Of a stretch of DNA of 64,000 nucleotides, positions 10,935 through 20,086 are shown one piece after another (the first letter of the stretch is position 1; every line of letters begins with the position of its first letter). Under the pieces are notes generated by a model. That model was not told the DNA's origin and did no database searches. It was given only the letters and a program-made list of their open reading frames with translations. The DNA comes from Phytophthora colocasiae (taxonomy: Eukaryota > Oomycota > Peronosporomycetes > Peronosporales > Peronosporaceae): positions 868,001-932,000 of the forward strand of contig JAGKQI010000086.1 in NCBI GenBank assembly GCA_018806915.1, written 5' to 3'. The position numbers and the translations under genes were made by a program.

Positions 10935-11576
10935 TGTGGTGAAGTGGATTCAAATCAAGCCGGATATGACGCAGAACGACCACGATGATGGGTGACGTGC
11001 GACATGGTGCTACGATAAGGACAGATCCCTGATACGTGGAACCTACTCTAGGACGGGTCCTAAGTTAGGATCCGATGGGCCTGGTAGGATCCCGTTTGCC
11101 TAAGTACGGATCCCGACAGAAGAAGATCTTCGGATCCAGAGCCAGGTCCCCAGATCCAGGATCCTCGGATCCGAAGTCAAAGATCCAAAGCCGGATCCTC
11201 GAGATCCAGGACCCCCAAGATCCCAAGTCCAAGATCCAAGATCGAAGACCCGGGATCCGGAGTCGGATCCCCAAGATCCAAGACCCAAAGATCCAGATCC
11301 AAGATTTTCGGATCCAGATGCCGGATCCCCAAGTTCCAAGATCCTCAAGATCCAAAACATCGACATAGTGTAGAAGTTGGAGGAGAGCCAGCATGATCCA
11401 AAATAGAGATTTGCGATGGGAAAGATAGGGTACAGGATGAGGAACTGGCTAACCATAAATCAGAGAGTCGAATTTACTTTTTAGTGCGCAAGTGGTTTTC
11501 TTCAGGGCTCAAGACAAGGGAAGAGGATAGTGTATTGGCCTCCCCTTAGACTTCCTGCAAGTTTCTTCGCACACCT
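10935..11576 (+). repeat. E0 3' LTR, first ~640 bp, cut by Copia
   Basis: Starts TGTGGTGAAG. Contains an irregular array of GATCC-bearing units (about 11041-11375, spacing about 8-12 bases), then a stretch resembling the AACCATAAACAGAATCGAA block of the other LTRs (near 11440) and TTGGCC near 11535. It stops where the Copia LTR begins. The missing LTR end is not found after the Copia/H block, so later loss occurred. Confidence 0.65.
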
Positions 11577-11747
11577 TGTTGGAATATGTAGTCAGAGGGG
11601 CTGTGGTTGAAGTACCTCTCGTGGGTAAGCTGTGCAGGAAGATTCTAGCCACAAAGAAACCAGGAGGAACCGCAGTAAGGCTCCAAGCCGGAATACATGT
11701 TACTTTCCATTTTGCTCACTCGCGCACAAGCGTTGAAACTTTCTTCA
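11577..11747 (+). repeat. Copia 5' LTR (171 bp)
   Basis: Starts TGTTGGAATATG, close to the start of Drosophila copia's LTR as I recall it, and ends CTTTCTTCA. The end is fixed by the PBS that follows directly. There is no second LTR to confirm it. Confidence 0.7.
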
Positions 11748-11760
11748 GGTTATGAGCCCA
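11748..11760 (+). other. Copia PBS, half-tRNA initiator-Met type
   Basis: GGTTATGAGCCCA is complementary to the anticodon stem-loop of initiator tRNA-Met (GGGCTCATAACC). This is the internal tRNA priming known for Drosophila copia, not the usual 3'-CCA priming. The first ATG of gag (11752-11754) lies inside the PBS. Confidence 0.75.
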
Positions 11761-13006
11761 ACAGGCTCGGGTGGAGTTCCGTCACCACCGCCAACACGGC
11801 AGGCTGCGAAAGAGCCCACGATTTCTACTGGTGGCGTTGAGGGAACTCAGCAAGGTGTTGCTCGTGAAAGGGGCGCACGTCTGACGAAGGGAAAGCCGCT
11901 CCAGGGATGGAGGAGATGATGAGGCTGCTGCGAGACCTGTCGACCAAGGTGAACAAGCTGGAGAAGGCTGTCACGCCTCGAGGAGCGTCAGTGTCTCCGG
12001 AATAACCGCTCAGGAGGAGTGTGTTTCGGCAGGCCATCGAGGAAGGAGGTAGTCTTGGTATGAACCAGATGCATATGGACGAACTCGGAGGTGTACAAGT
12101 CGGGCTAGGGGTGCATACGCCTGGTGCATGGGCTAGGGGGGAATATTTCCCGAACCCAGACTTCCGCCAAGCGGTACCGCAGTACCAAGTGCACAGGCCA
12201 CCGCTGGTAGACGATCAGCCACCACAGGTTCCGATGGAACAGCCTCGCGTTCCGCCCGCGAAGGAGGCGAAGCTGGCGTTGAGAACGTTTGACAGCAGCG
12301 AGGTGTACAAGGGCCTCGGATCAGGCTTCGAACAGTGGGCGTTGCTCTTCATCGAGCAGGTGGAAATGGCGGAGCTGGCGCATGGCTACCGCTGGGCCGA
12401 GAGGGCGAAGGGTTAACAAGTTTGCTGAGCACCTGCGTGGCAGAGCGGAGAAAGTATTTCCAGCAGCATGTGCAAAGGTGGTGGGGAACGCAGCCTAATT
12501 TGTGGTTCATCATGGAACAGATGAACGCCGCATTCCGCGTGAACATCTCTAACCGACAAGCTATGAAACTTCTCTCGTCGAAAAAGGAGAGCACACGTAC
12601 ATGGAACGATCACTTTCTCTACTTGAACGCAGTGATGAACGCGTCTGGTGCCTCGCCAACGCTGGTCTTGGAGAACGTCGTCAAGTATGCTGATCCGGAG
12701 TTTAGGCTAGCCATGATGGCTAAGTACGACCCTGCACGATCTGACCCCTTGCAGCAGGCAAGTGAGCTGGTAAACTGGGCTCAGTCACTGGCGGATGAGG
12801 AGAAACCCAACAAAGCAATGGGCAGGGATACTGCGAAGGAGACTGTGAGTGCAATAACCGACGACAGAGCTTGCTTCAAATGCGACAAGACGGGTCACAT
12901 CTGCTGTGACTGTCCACTCAGACAAAAGAAGAGTGGCGGTGATGACGCCAACAAGGTCAAGTGGGTTCTGGCGGTGTCGGACCACAGTCTGAGACCACAA
13001 GATTGA
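11752..13006 (+). pseudogene. Copia gag with zinc knuckle, frameshifted
   Basis: Structural protein. Starts MSPTGSGGVPSPPP at the ATG inside the PBS. A one-base frame change occurs near 11905 (before MEEMMRLLRDL), with further changes near 12003-12021 and 12416. The best part is LRTFDSSEVYKGLGSGFEQW and then NLWFIMEQMNAAFRVNISN. The CCHC knuckle is CFKCDKTGHICCDC. A TGA ends it (SLRPQD, stop, ILDSGAS) where Copia proteases normally have Trp (WILDSGAS). Gag and pol are thus one reading frame broken by a single nonsense change. Confidence 0.85.
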
Positions 13007-13009
13007 ATT

Positions 13010-14600
13010 CTCGACAGCGGAGCTAGCCGCCACATGGTCAACGATAAGAGCCTACTGCAGGACATCTCGCGATGCCACAACATGGAGGAGAGTGTGCAGC
13101 CTGATGGCTCCGGTCTTGAGGTTACACTGAAGGGAACTGCTGTACTGCATACTGTTGTGGATGGCGTGCTGGCCGAAATTTTCGCTGCGCAATGTGTTCT
13201 ACGCCCCCAAGTTGACGCGTAACTTGGTCTCGTATGGACAGTTGCTTAAGCAAGGCTGCAGTTTGTGTGAAGTCAACGGGAACCTCGCCGTGACGAAAGG
13301 GGATCCTGCTCGTGTTGTATTCTATGCCGACATGAAGGCCAACGTGTTGGTGGCCCGGGTGAAAGGAGCCTCAGCTCCGAAGAAGCACCTAAAAGAGGTG
13401 GTCATGAGTGCGGTACTTGATGAAAGCAACGGCGTTCAGAAGGAATCTGTTCAACACGACACGCTGATGGGGTTTCATGTTCGTTTCGGACACCTGACGT
13501 ACGACACGATCGAGCGTATAGCCAAGGATCCCGCCTCTGTGATAGCGATAACGAGTCATGAGCGAAGTCGCTGCACGACATGTGCGGAAGGCAAGCAAAC
13601 CCGCGCTGACCAGCCGAAGAAAGATACAGGAGCGTACGCACCAGTGGATCGTGTTGGTGGGGTCATATGTAGCGATCTGAAGGGCCGATCACCCCACGTG
13701 ACCGTCGTGGCAATCGTTACCTGGTAAACTTCGTTGACCACAAGACCAATTACTGCAGGATCTTCTTGGCCAAGACGAAGGATCAAGCAGCCAAATACTT
13801 TGAGGACTTCCTGATTAACTTCGAGAAGCGTTTTGAGTGCAAGTTTCATGTCTTGCGTACAGACGGCGGCGCGACGTTGATGAGTTCTGCAAGATGTCCG
13901 GAGTGGCGCAGCAAAAGAGCGAGACCAAGAACCAAGCGGCAAATGGGAAAGCAGAACACATGCACCGCACCGTGATGAACATGCGCTGCATGCTGTTTGC
14001 CTCGGAGTTACCACTCAGCTTCTGGGGTGATGCTGCAGAATATGCAGCTTACATCTGGAATCGTAGCCCAACCCGGGCAAACGAAGGTCGCAAGTCCCCT
14101 CTGGAAATACTGACGGGTCGTGCACCCAGTCTGCAAGACATCGTTGTATTCGGGTCATCCTGCGCTGTGTTCGTGGACACGAACAAGAAGAACCTTCAGA
14201 AGCGGTCACAACCAGGGCAGATTGTCGGCAAGAGCGAAGAAACCAAGGGTTATCGCGTGTATTTGCCTCAAGCACACAAAGTGACAGTCACTCGTCACGT
14301 CATCGACATTGACACACTGGACACTAACGACAGTGACCATATCTCTCGGCAGTTAGCATTGGAGGAGGAAGCCGAGTTTAGGAGAGGCGCTGCACCTGAT
14401 CACGGCTCCACTGCAAAAATCTCCCAGCAATTGGTCAAATCAGAAGGAGCATTGGTTGAAATCTCGCCAGCAGAACCCAAACCGAGGCGATCCAAGCGAA
14501 AAAGGAAAATGTCAAACGCCGTATGGAAGCTGATGGTGAAGCTGCCCCAAGTAATCGAGGGTTGGAAGGAGCACTGGCTGCCAGTGCTGTGTGTGCTAAT
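13010..14600 (+). pseudogene. Copia protease and integrase, truncated
   Basis: The protease active site is ILDSGASRHMVND. The integrase zinc finger shows HVRFGHLTYDTI and CTTCAEGKQ. DDE residues are in ICSDLKGRS, VLRTDGG and NGKAEHMHRTVMNM, each in a different frame because of indels near 13180, 13725 and 13900. It continues through VFGSSCAVFVDTN and YRVYLPQAHKVTVTRHVID, the link before RT. A basic tail (PRRSKRKRKMSN) follows, and the frame then enters the H LTR. No RT is present. Confidence 0.85.
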
Positions 14601-15060
14601 TGTAACGGGGTTACACGTACAAGTGGTTGTACCACTTGTAACTCTAACAGTTATCCTAACTGTTAGAGGTTGGAAACGGGCCTCAGACCTTGGTGTGCTG
14701 TACACACCAATGGCTACATGGGCGAACCACATTATTGGGTGGTTCGTGTGCATTTGTGCATATTATTGGTAGAAAGTAACGGATTTCTACCAATCACTGA
14801 GCAGAGTTTCAGCCAACCACACGTTGGCAGACCCTTTAGAAATAGATAACAAACAGTTTTAGGAGGTCCATAATTGGTTTATGCCAAATTCAATAACAGT
14901 TCTCATTTTACGGTATTTTGCAGTTTAATTTAGTTATATTTGATTTAATTAAACTTATTTAAATAAGTATACTTAAATTATGTCTATTCTAATTGCACGC
15001 TTCCTCATACACGTAAGCGCACGTGTACGCCATCTAATAGGTCTAGGTAGACCCATTACA
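14601..15060 (+). repeat. H 5' LTR
   Basis: TGTAACGGGG...CCCATTACA (termini TGTAA/TTACA). Carries strong hairpins, for example a 12-bp arm pair with a 3-nt loop at 14642-14668. In the AT-rich part it has overlapping palindromes at 14944-14953, 14953-14968 (16 bp perfect) and 14964-14975 (12 bp perfect). The AT-rich tract (14870-15000) is the likely promoter/polyadenylation zone. The other LTR is at 28162. Confidence 0.9.
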
Positions 15061-15109
15061 CCTGGTAGCACTTTTTAGTCCGTCCCACGACCGACTGCTG
15101 TTCGTTTGT
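15061..15109 (+). other. H leader with candidate PBS
   Basis: Two bases after the LTR comes TGGTAGCAC, which starts with the TGG expected of a tRNA primer site. I cannot name the tRNA. The second H copy at 28650 lacks this leader. Confidence 0.45.
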
Positions 15110-16096
15110 ATGGAGTCATACGAACGCGGGGTAGAGAACCCCCCAATGGATGAGGGATCCACTGGGACCCCTCACATGTCCGTGACGCGCACGGACTGTG
15201 CCCACCTGTCAGATCCAGAGTGGGAAGCTCTCCAAAGACTTTCACAAGTCATTGGAGAGGCAGCGGTAGCGACGATGCTTCGTACGCTATCGCCGACAGA
15301 GCAACACGGTGTTGCTCTGGGGTACATTGTTAAGGAGCAACGAGATGTTGCTGCCTCGGTGGCTTCTCCGAAGCCACGCGTGGAGTCGTTGAAACTCCAC
15401 GTGAGTACCTACACGGGGAAGGAGGACGAGACCCTCCTTCGTTGGCTTGTCGAACTTGACACAGCCGTTGCGGCTCGACGTATCGTCGATCCGATGTCGA
15501 AGGTCGCGTTCGCCATGTCATGTCTTGGCGAACGTGCGAGGAGTTGGGCCTATGGGCGCCGACTCTCGGATCCTACGTGCTTCGGCACGTACGAGGCGTT
15601 CAAAGAGGAGCTCAAGCTTGCGTTTGAGCCCCCGAAGAACGAGTTCAGATCGAGAGCGGAGTTTCTCGATCTGCAGCAGGGCAAGGGTGAAGTTCACACC
15701 TTTGTCCAGCGTGCTCGATACTTGGTATCGAACATAGTGGCGAACCCGATCGACGAGGCGATTAAGGTCGTCGCGTTCATGAAGGGACTAAGAGATGGTC
15801 CCGTCAAGACGTACCTCTTCCGAGAGTATCCGAATACTCTCGAAGAGGCGATCAGCCTTGCGATGCAAGAGGAGTTTAGCTGGCGTCAAGCTAAACTCCA
15901 TGCGACCGCGCCGAAGCCGGCGCGTCCTGTTGTGAAGACGGGAGGTACGGAACCTATGGACCTCTCGAGTGCTACGACTGCTGGTCAACAGCAGCGTAGG
16001 AATAGCAAGGTTCGATGTTACAAGTGTGGTAACATCGGTCACTACGCAGTGAGTGCACAGCGGGCGGGCGTTCAAAAAAACGCCAAGGACCAGTAG
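15110..16096 (+). CDS. H gag with zinc knuckle
   Basis: A 328-residue structural protein, intact. The central Retrotrans_gag-like domain shows LLRWLVELDTAVAARRIVDP, ARSWAYGRRLSDP and EFLDLQQGKGEVHTFVQRAR. The C-terminal knuckle CYKCGNIGHYAVSA has lost its last Cys. The start MESYERGVENPP follows the leader at the usual distance. The codons are woven into hairpins, including 15298-15318 (arms of 10, 1-nt spacer), 15574-15591 (7-bp stem closing a TTCG tetraloop) and 15871-15899 (arms of 11). Protease follows after about 120 bases in another frame. Confidence 0.9.
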   Translation: MESYERGVENPPMDEGSTGTPHMSVTRTDCAHLSDPEWEALQRLSQVIGEAAVATMLRTLSPTEQHGVALGYIVKEQRDVAASVASPKPRVESLKLHVSTYTGKEDETLLRWLVELDTAVAARRIVDPMSKVAFAMSCLGERARSWAYGRRLSDPTCFGTYEAFKEELKLAFEPPKNEFRSRAEFLDLQQGKGEVHTFVQRARYLVSNIVANPIDEAIKVVAFMKGLRDGPVKTYLFREYPNTLEEAISLAMQEEFSWRQAKLHATAPKPARPVVKTGGTEPMDLSSATTAGQQQRRNSKVRCYKCGNIGHYAVSAQRAGVQKNAKDQ

Positions 16097-16924
16097 GCGC
16101 GGGGCGTCCTACTGGTGATGCAGTCTCGCGTGTCGAGCTTGGACACGCGACAATGAGGACTGCTGCCCCCAGCGAGAAAGCTTCTCGCTGTGGCTGCAGA
16201 TGACAAGCCAGAACCTTGTCATCACTGAACGGGATGTCGAAGAGAGTGAACTCTCTTCGTGCCCTAGTGGACTCGGGCGCGTCGAACAACTTTGTTCGAC
16301 AGGGAAGTCTTCGAAGGTTTGACTTCGAAGAAGCCGACACGCCTCGCGGCGTGTTGGAGGTGCGGTTGGCAACAGGTGCCACCGTGAGGACTGAGAAGCG
16401 CGTAGTCCGTGTGCGCTTCCCTTACAAACGAAGGACGTTTGTAGAAGATCTTATCGTCTTGGATCTAGACGATAAGTTCGACTTGGTATTAGGCATGCCG
16501 TGGCTTGCACGGCATGACCCGGTGATCAACTGGGAGAAGCGTACACTCGTACGCTTCAACAACACATGCGCGACAGAGAGCGATGGACCTGTCAGTGCTG
16601 CACATGCACCAGGCGGTGCATGTTATCCCCCAGTTGAGGCAGCAGCGTCCGCCGCTGCCTCCGATCGCCGCCGGCGACCGCCAGCGACTCAGGGAGTCGT
16701 TGGGAGAAAATGTGTGTCGACTCAGAAATCTGAGCCGAAGGGTCGCGGTCACATGAGTGATGGTCAGGTGAATGTAAATCACCTGACGCATAAACATCTG
16801 AATGATGTTTGTCACATGAGTGATGGTCAGGTGAATCGCATTCACCTGAGAGAAGGTAAAATATCGGTATTACCGGTATCCTTGGAGGTACTTCAAGCCC
16901 CCAAGGGTCGCGCCGACGACGTCG

Positions 16925-17195
16925 CGTCAACTCTGGGAGTTGACGAAGCAAATAATATTCGGGGAACCGAAAGGCGTGCGTCAGCTCTGGGAGCTGACGC
17001 CACTGACGCATCGCTGCTAGTTCTGGGAACTAGCGATCGTGCGTCAGCTCTGGGAGCTGACGATATGTGTACAAGCGAACACTCGCAAGCGCAGGAAGCT
17101 AGCGAGAGCACGTCGACTCCGGGAGTCGACGATGCGGTTGCTTCATCCGCTCCGGGAGCGGATGGAGGCGCAGTGGTTCAGGGAACCGACTGCGC
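16925..17195 (+). repeat. Cluster of hairpins with shared core in H linker
   Basis: Inverted repeats at 16925-16945, 16979-16999, 17016-17034, 17042-17062, 17111-17131 and 17144-17164, all centred on TCTGGGA or TCCGGGA (stem ends TC/GA, loop TGG or CGG), plus a related one at 17168-17195. The arms differ (CGTCAAC, CGTCAGC, GCTAGT, CGTCGAC, CATCCGC) while each stays complementary to its partner. Confidence 0.95.
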
Positions 17196-17578
17196 GGCAG
17201 GAGTGCTGGCGGTTGCAAACGCCCAGCACCCGAACAACCTGCGTGCTCACGTGCAGCAGCGCTGCACGCGATGAGCGGCACTCAAGCCGGGCTTGATAGT
17301 GCGAGTCAGCGGAAGGAATCCGCTGACGATAGCGATAACGTCCCGTCCAAGGTGCGATGCCTTGGACGTGGAGCACCTGGAGCCGGGCTCCACGGTAGAC
17401 CTTCGCGGCGCAAGCTCAGGGAGCTGCGCGAGTCTCAGTCCGGGACTGAGATGGGTGTATCTGCAGTGCAGACACCGAGTGTCGAGACGTTGAACGTCTT
17501 GGCACGTACTGGTACTGGGCTACAGTACCAGAGGATGCGGTTGGAGAATCCGCCGACGAGTGCGTTGGCGTTGACCGC

Positions 17579-17583
17579 ACTTC
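17579..17583. other. Target-site duplication of N, left
   Basis: ACTTC immediately before the left LTR of N, identical to the five bases after the right LTR. Five bases is the normal Gypsy duplication. Confidence 0.95.
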
Positions 17584-17974
17584 TATAGCACTTGAGCTCT
17601 CTAGAGTAAAAAACGAAGTGTCATTTAGCAAGTTAGACCTCGAACAGCACTGCCCTATAAGTCCTTGCGTCCAGCGCCCTTCATCCGATCGCCGTCACCC
17701 TCCTCCGACGTGGCAGCGTGTGCCATCGTTCACTGCTGCCTTGCCCGCGCGTGCCGCTACGCCACTGCCGTTGAGCTGCTTGGCCTCGTGGATCGCCGGC
17801 ATGCGCGCTGCACAGGACTCGTTCGAGACTCGCGTTCCTTCCCGCCGTGGATTCGCAACTGGGATTGTGCTCGCCGGGATGGATGCCGTCAACGGACGGG
17901 GTGACTGAAAAAAAAAGGCGCACCTTGCTCACGGCCGCGGTGTCGTCTGGAATCAAGGTGCCCCGCGCACTACA
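17584..17974 (-). repeat. N 3' LTR
   Basis: On the minus strand it runs TGTAGTGCGCGG...AAGTGCTATA. It differs from the other LTR chiefly by lacking about 30 bp. The termini are TGTAGTGC and GTGCTATA, an imperfect inverted pair that does not end in the usual CA. Confidence 0.9.
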
Positions 17975-17985
17975 CTGCCCCCCAA
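17975..17985 (-). other. N polypurine tract
   Basis: On the minus strand TTGGGGGGCAG lies directly before the 3' LTR start TGTAGTGC. Confidence 0.7.
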
Positions 17986-18103
17986 GACGACCCGCGCCCC
18001 GCAAAAGTTGAAAAATACCAAAATGAAAACGTGAAATGTGTGACTTGTGCATGTGTGACGTGTGAAAGTGTGACTTGTTACACCGTCAAGTTGAAGTTGG
18101 CCG

Positions 18104-19294
18104 TTACAGAAGAGCTTCCAGCTCAGGAGCGTCCACCGATTGCACGTACTGCGTGACCAGAACAGGGACGTCGTAATAGATAGATGCGAACGGCTCCCAT
18201 GAGTTCTCCTCGCCTTCAAGGCCCCGCCAGGCCACATGCAGTTGCCATTCATTGGCAGCGTTGTCAAAACGGTGGGCCACAATAGCCCGCACCCCCAAAA
18301 TGATACCTTGGGTAGCGACATGCTCGCGGATCTCCGTGGTAGCCCCCAGCTCGGCATCACAGTAATGCTTGAGGCGCGAGCCATGGACCTCAAACTCATC
18401 TCCCGTGAGGAGATGACTCACGACGAACGAGTGAGAAAGCGCCTGGGCCACACGGAAGGGTCCAACCCAGCGAACCAGCAGTTTATGCTCGCGCATGCGC
18501 GTATCCACGCGAGACCACAGCACGAAGTCTCCGACTTCAAAGTTGCAAATCTGTCCCTTCGAGCGGGCCAGCTCATATGCCCGGCGCCGCTCCTTGCGGT
18601 CGGTCACCTCCAAATGCATGGCAGCGAGGTGCTCCCTGAGGGCATCGAGGTGCGGCGCAACAGCCGCAGAGTCGAAAGTCACCAAGCGGGTATCCCCATC
18701 AACCGGCACCGCCACCACATCCAGCATAGACGGGGCTGGTAGCCCCGTGAAAAGCTCTACCGGGGCGTGTCCTCCCAGAGAAGCCACAGCAGAATGGTTG
18801 AGGTTAGCCTGGACGAGCGGTAGGAGGTAGGGCCAGTTACGTGTATCCAAGTTCAGCTCCATTAGCATAACTCGTAGGACCTGGAGGATGTCACGGTTGA
18901 CACGTTCAACCGTGCCATTTATCCAGGGTGTGTAGACCGGCACGAACTTGTGCACGGCTTTCAGACGCTCAGCTAGCTCAGCCATGACAGCAGCCTTGAA
19001 ATGGCTACCGTTGTCCGACACCCACGTGGCTGGGAGCCCAAAGCGCTTGAACCAATCAAGAATGGCTTCAACAGCCGTAGCACTCGTCGCCGAGTCGGCA
19101 GCGACCAACTCACAGTAGTGAGTGAGCTCGTCCTTGAGGACGAGCACATACCGAGCAGAGCCGTAGGATTCTCCAAGTACCAGGTAGTCCATATGTAGAC
19201 ATTCATTTCGAGCAATAGCTGTCGACTTCGGGCCCCACTGCCTCTGAACCAATTTGCCACCTTTCACGTGCTTGCAGAGTAAGCAGCCACGCAA
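18104..19294 (-). pseudogene. N integrase core, tether and chromodomain
   Basis: Part of the zinc finger (GCLLCKH), then the DDE core: CLHMDYLVLGES, TWVSDNGSHFK and NGTVERVNRDIL. Next come an SH3-like tether (VRWVGPFRVAQALSHSF) and a C-terminal chromodomain-like segment (WQLHVAWRGLEGEENSWEPF). This 396-residue stretch is intact, but it is separated from the upstream pol by an in-frame TGA at 19307-19309 that splits the zinc finger between its His pair (HCGIQGHRGG) and Cys pair. Confidence 0.9.
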
Positions 19295-19306
19295 AAACCG
19301 TGAAAC

Positions 19307-20086
19307 TCAGGCCCTGAGGTTGCCCACAGCAAACCGCGCTTCCAGCGCAGCTGCCATCACGTCTCCACCACGGTGCCCCTGGATGCCACAGTGAGCAATG
19401 ACAAAGAGTCGCTGCATCATCTCACGAGCTTCACTGGGTATCCACAACTTTCCCTCCACTCGCACTAGTCCATCAGTATCTTCTTCGGCTGGAGCTACTG
19501 CACGATAGCTGCGTTGCATGCTGCGATTAGAGTCATCTGTAGGCCACACAAAGTCGTCGTGCTGTAGTGGACGGAGAACTGACACGTTCCTGTTGCTGCG
19601 TGTAGTGACACGCTTCGCGCTCGCGGTGGTGTCAGAGACATCAGTGCCAAGTGGCACCTGAATGTATGCCACCGATAAGTCGTGCGCTCGAATGCGGAAA
19701 TCTTTCACTCCGAAGTCCACGTCTGTCGACCACTCATCGGAATCCCTAGCGCCGCGCTCTCCACATACCTCCGCTTCCGAGTCTTGTACATCATCGCACA
19801 GGAGAAACACGCGCTTTGCTACACTTGCCGATGGACTAGAAGCAAGGGTCCGCCGTCCCCAACGGGAGATCAGGTCCGCCCATACGTTCTCCTCACCGCT
19901 GATGTGCTCTATGACATATCTGACACCGACGAGTTGCAACGCCCACCGCTGCAACTTCCCTTGCAGGTGGGGCTTTACAGTCTTGTCAGGAGAGAAGATG
20001 AACACCATATTCGCGTGGTCGCAGTATATATGGATACCTTTCTCCCGCTCCAGTAAGTAGGCAAGATCGGCGCATGCCCTGACCAC
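19307..20086 (-). pseudogene. N RNase H C-terminal part and start of integrase
   Basis: Continues pol in another frame after a frameshift near 20000-20100. IHIYCDHANMVFIFSPDKTV carries the last RNase H Asp, then RWALQLVGVRYVIEHISGEE and NVWADLISRW. The segment ends in the His pair of the integrase zinc finger and the TGA at 19307. Confidence 0.85.

Larger units (their letters stand above)
6693..11576 (+). mobile_element. E0: older GATC-family Gypsy copy, interrupted by E1
   Basis: After the E1 LTR the reading resumes in the integrase tether and chromodomain, followed by a tandem repeat, a complete-length aORF on the minus strand, and a 3' LTR that is cut at 11576 where the Copia LTR starts. 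Protein and LTR sequences differ clearly from the E1/E2/E3 group, so E0 is a separate subfamily or an older copy. Confidence 0.7.
11577..14600 (+). mobile_element. Truncated Ty1/Copia retrotransposon
   Basis: Short 5' LTR, a PBS complementary to an internal part of initiator tRNA-Met, gag, protease and integrase. The element ends before the reverse transcriptase, exactly where the H LTR begins. The RT/RNase H half and 3' LTR are not present after H, so an insertion was followed by loss of the distal part. Confidence 0.85.
16216..17583 (+). pseudogene. H protease and long linker, interrupted by N
   Basis: Aspartic protease: ALVDSGASNNFVRQG (active site) and DLVLGMPWLARHDPVINWE (second motif). 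A linker follows, with repeated ASALGAD-type peptides encoded by hairpins. The frame is open to 17274, then changes. Coding is cut by the N insertion at 17583. The likely true start is the internal ATG at 16234, if this is not translated as a gag-pol fusion. The protease core looks intact (both motifs present). Confidence 0.8.

Noticed and set aside
16740..16860. CRISPR-like direct repeats (CACATGAGTGATGGTCAGGT occurs twice)
   Set aside because: Only two copies about 70 bases apart in a eukaryotic retrotransposon; part of the hairpin-rich linker.
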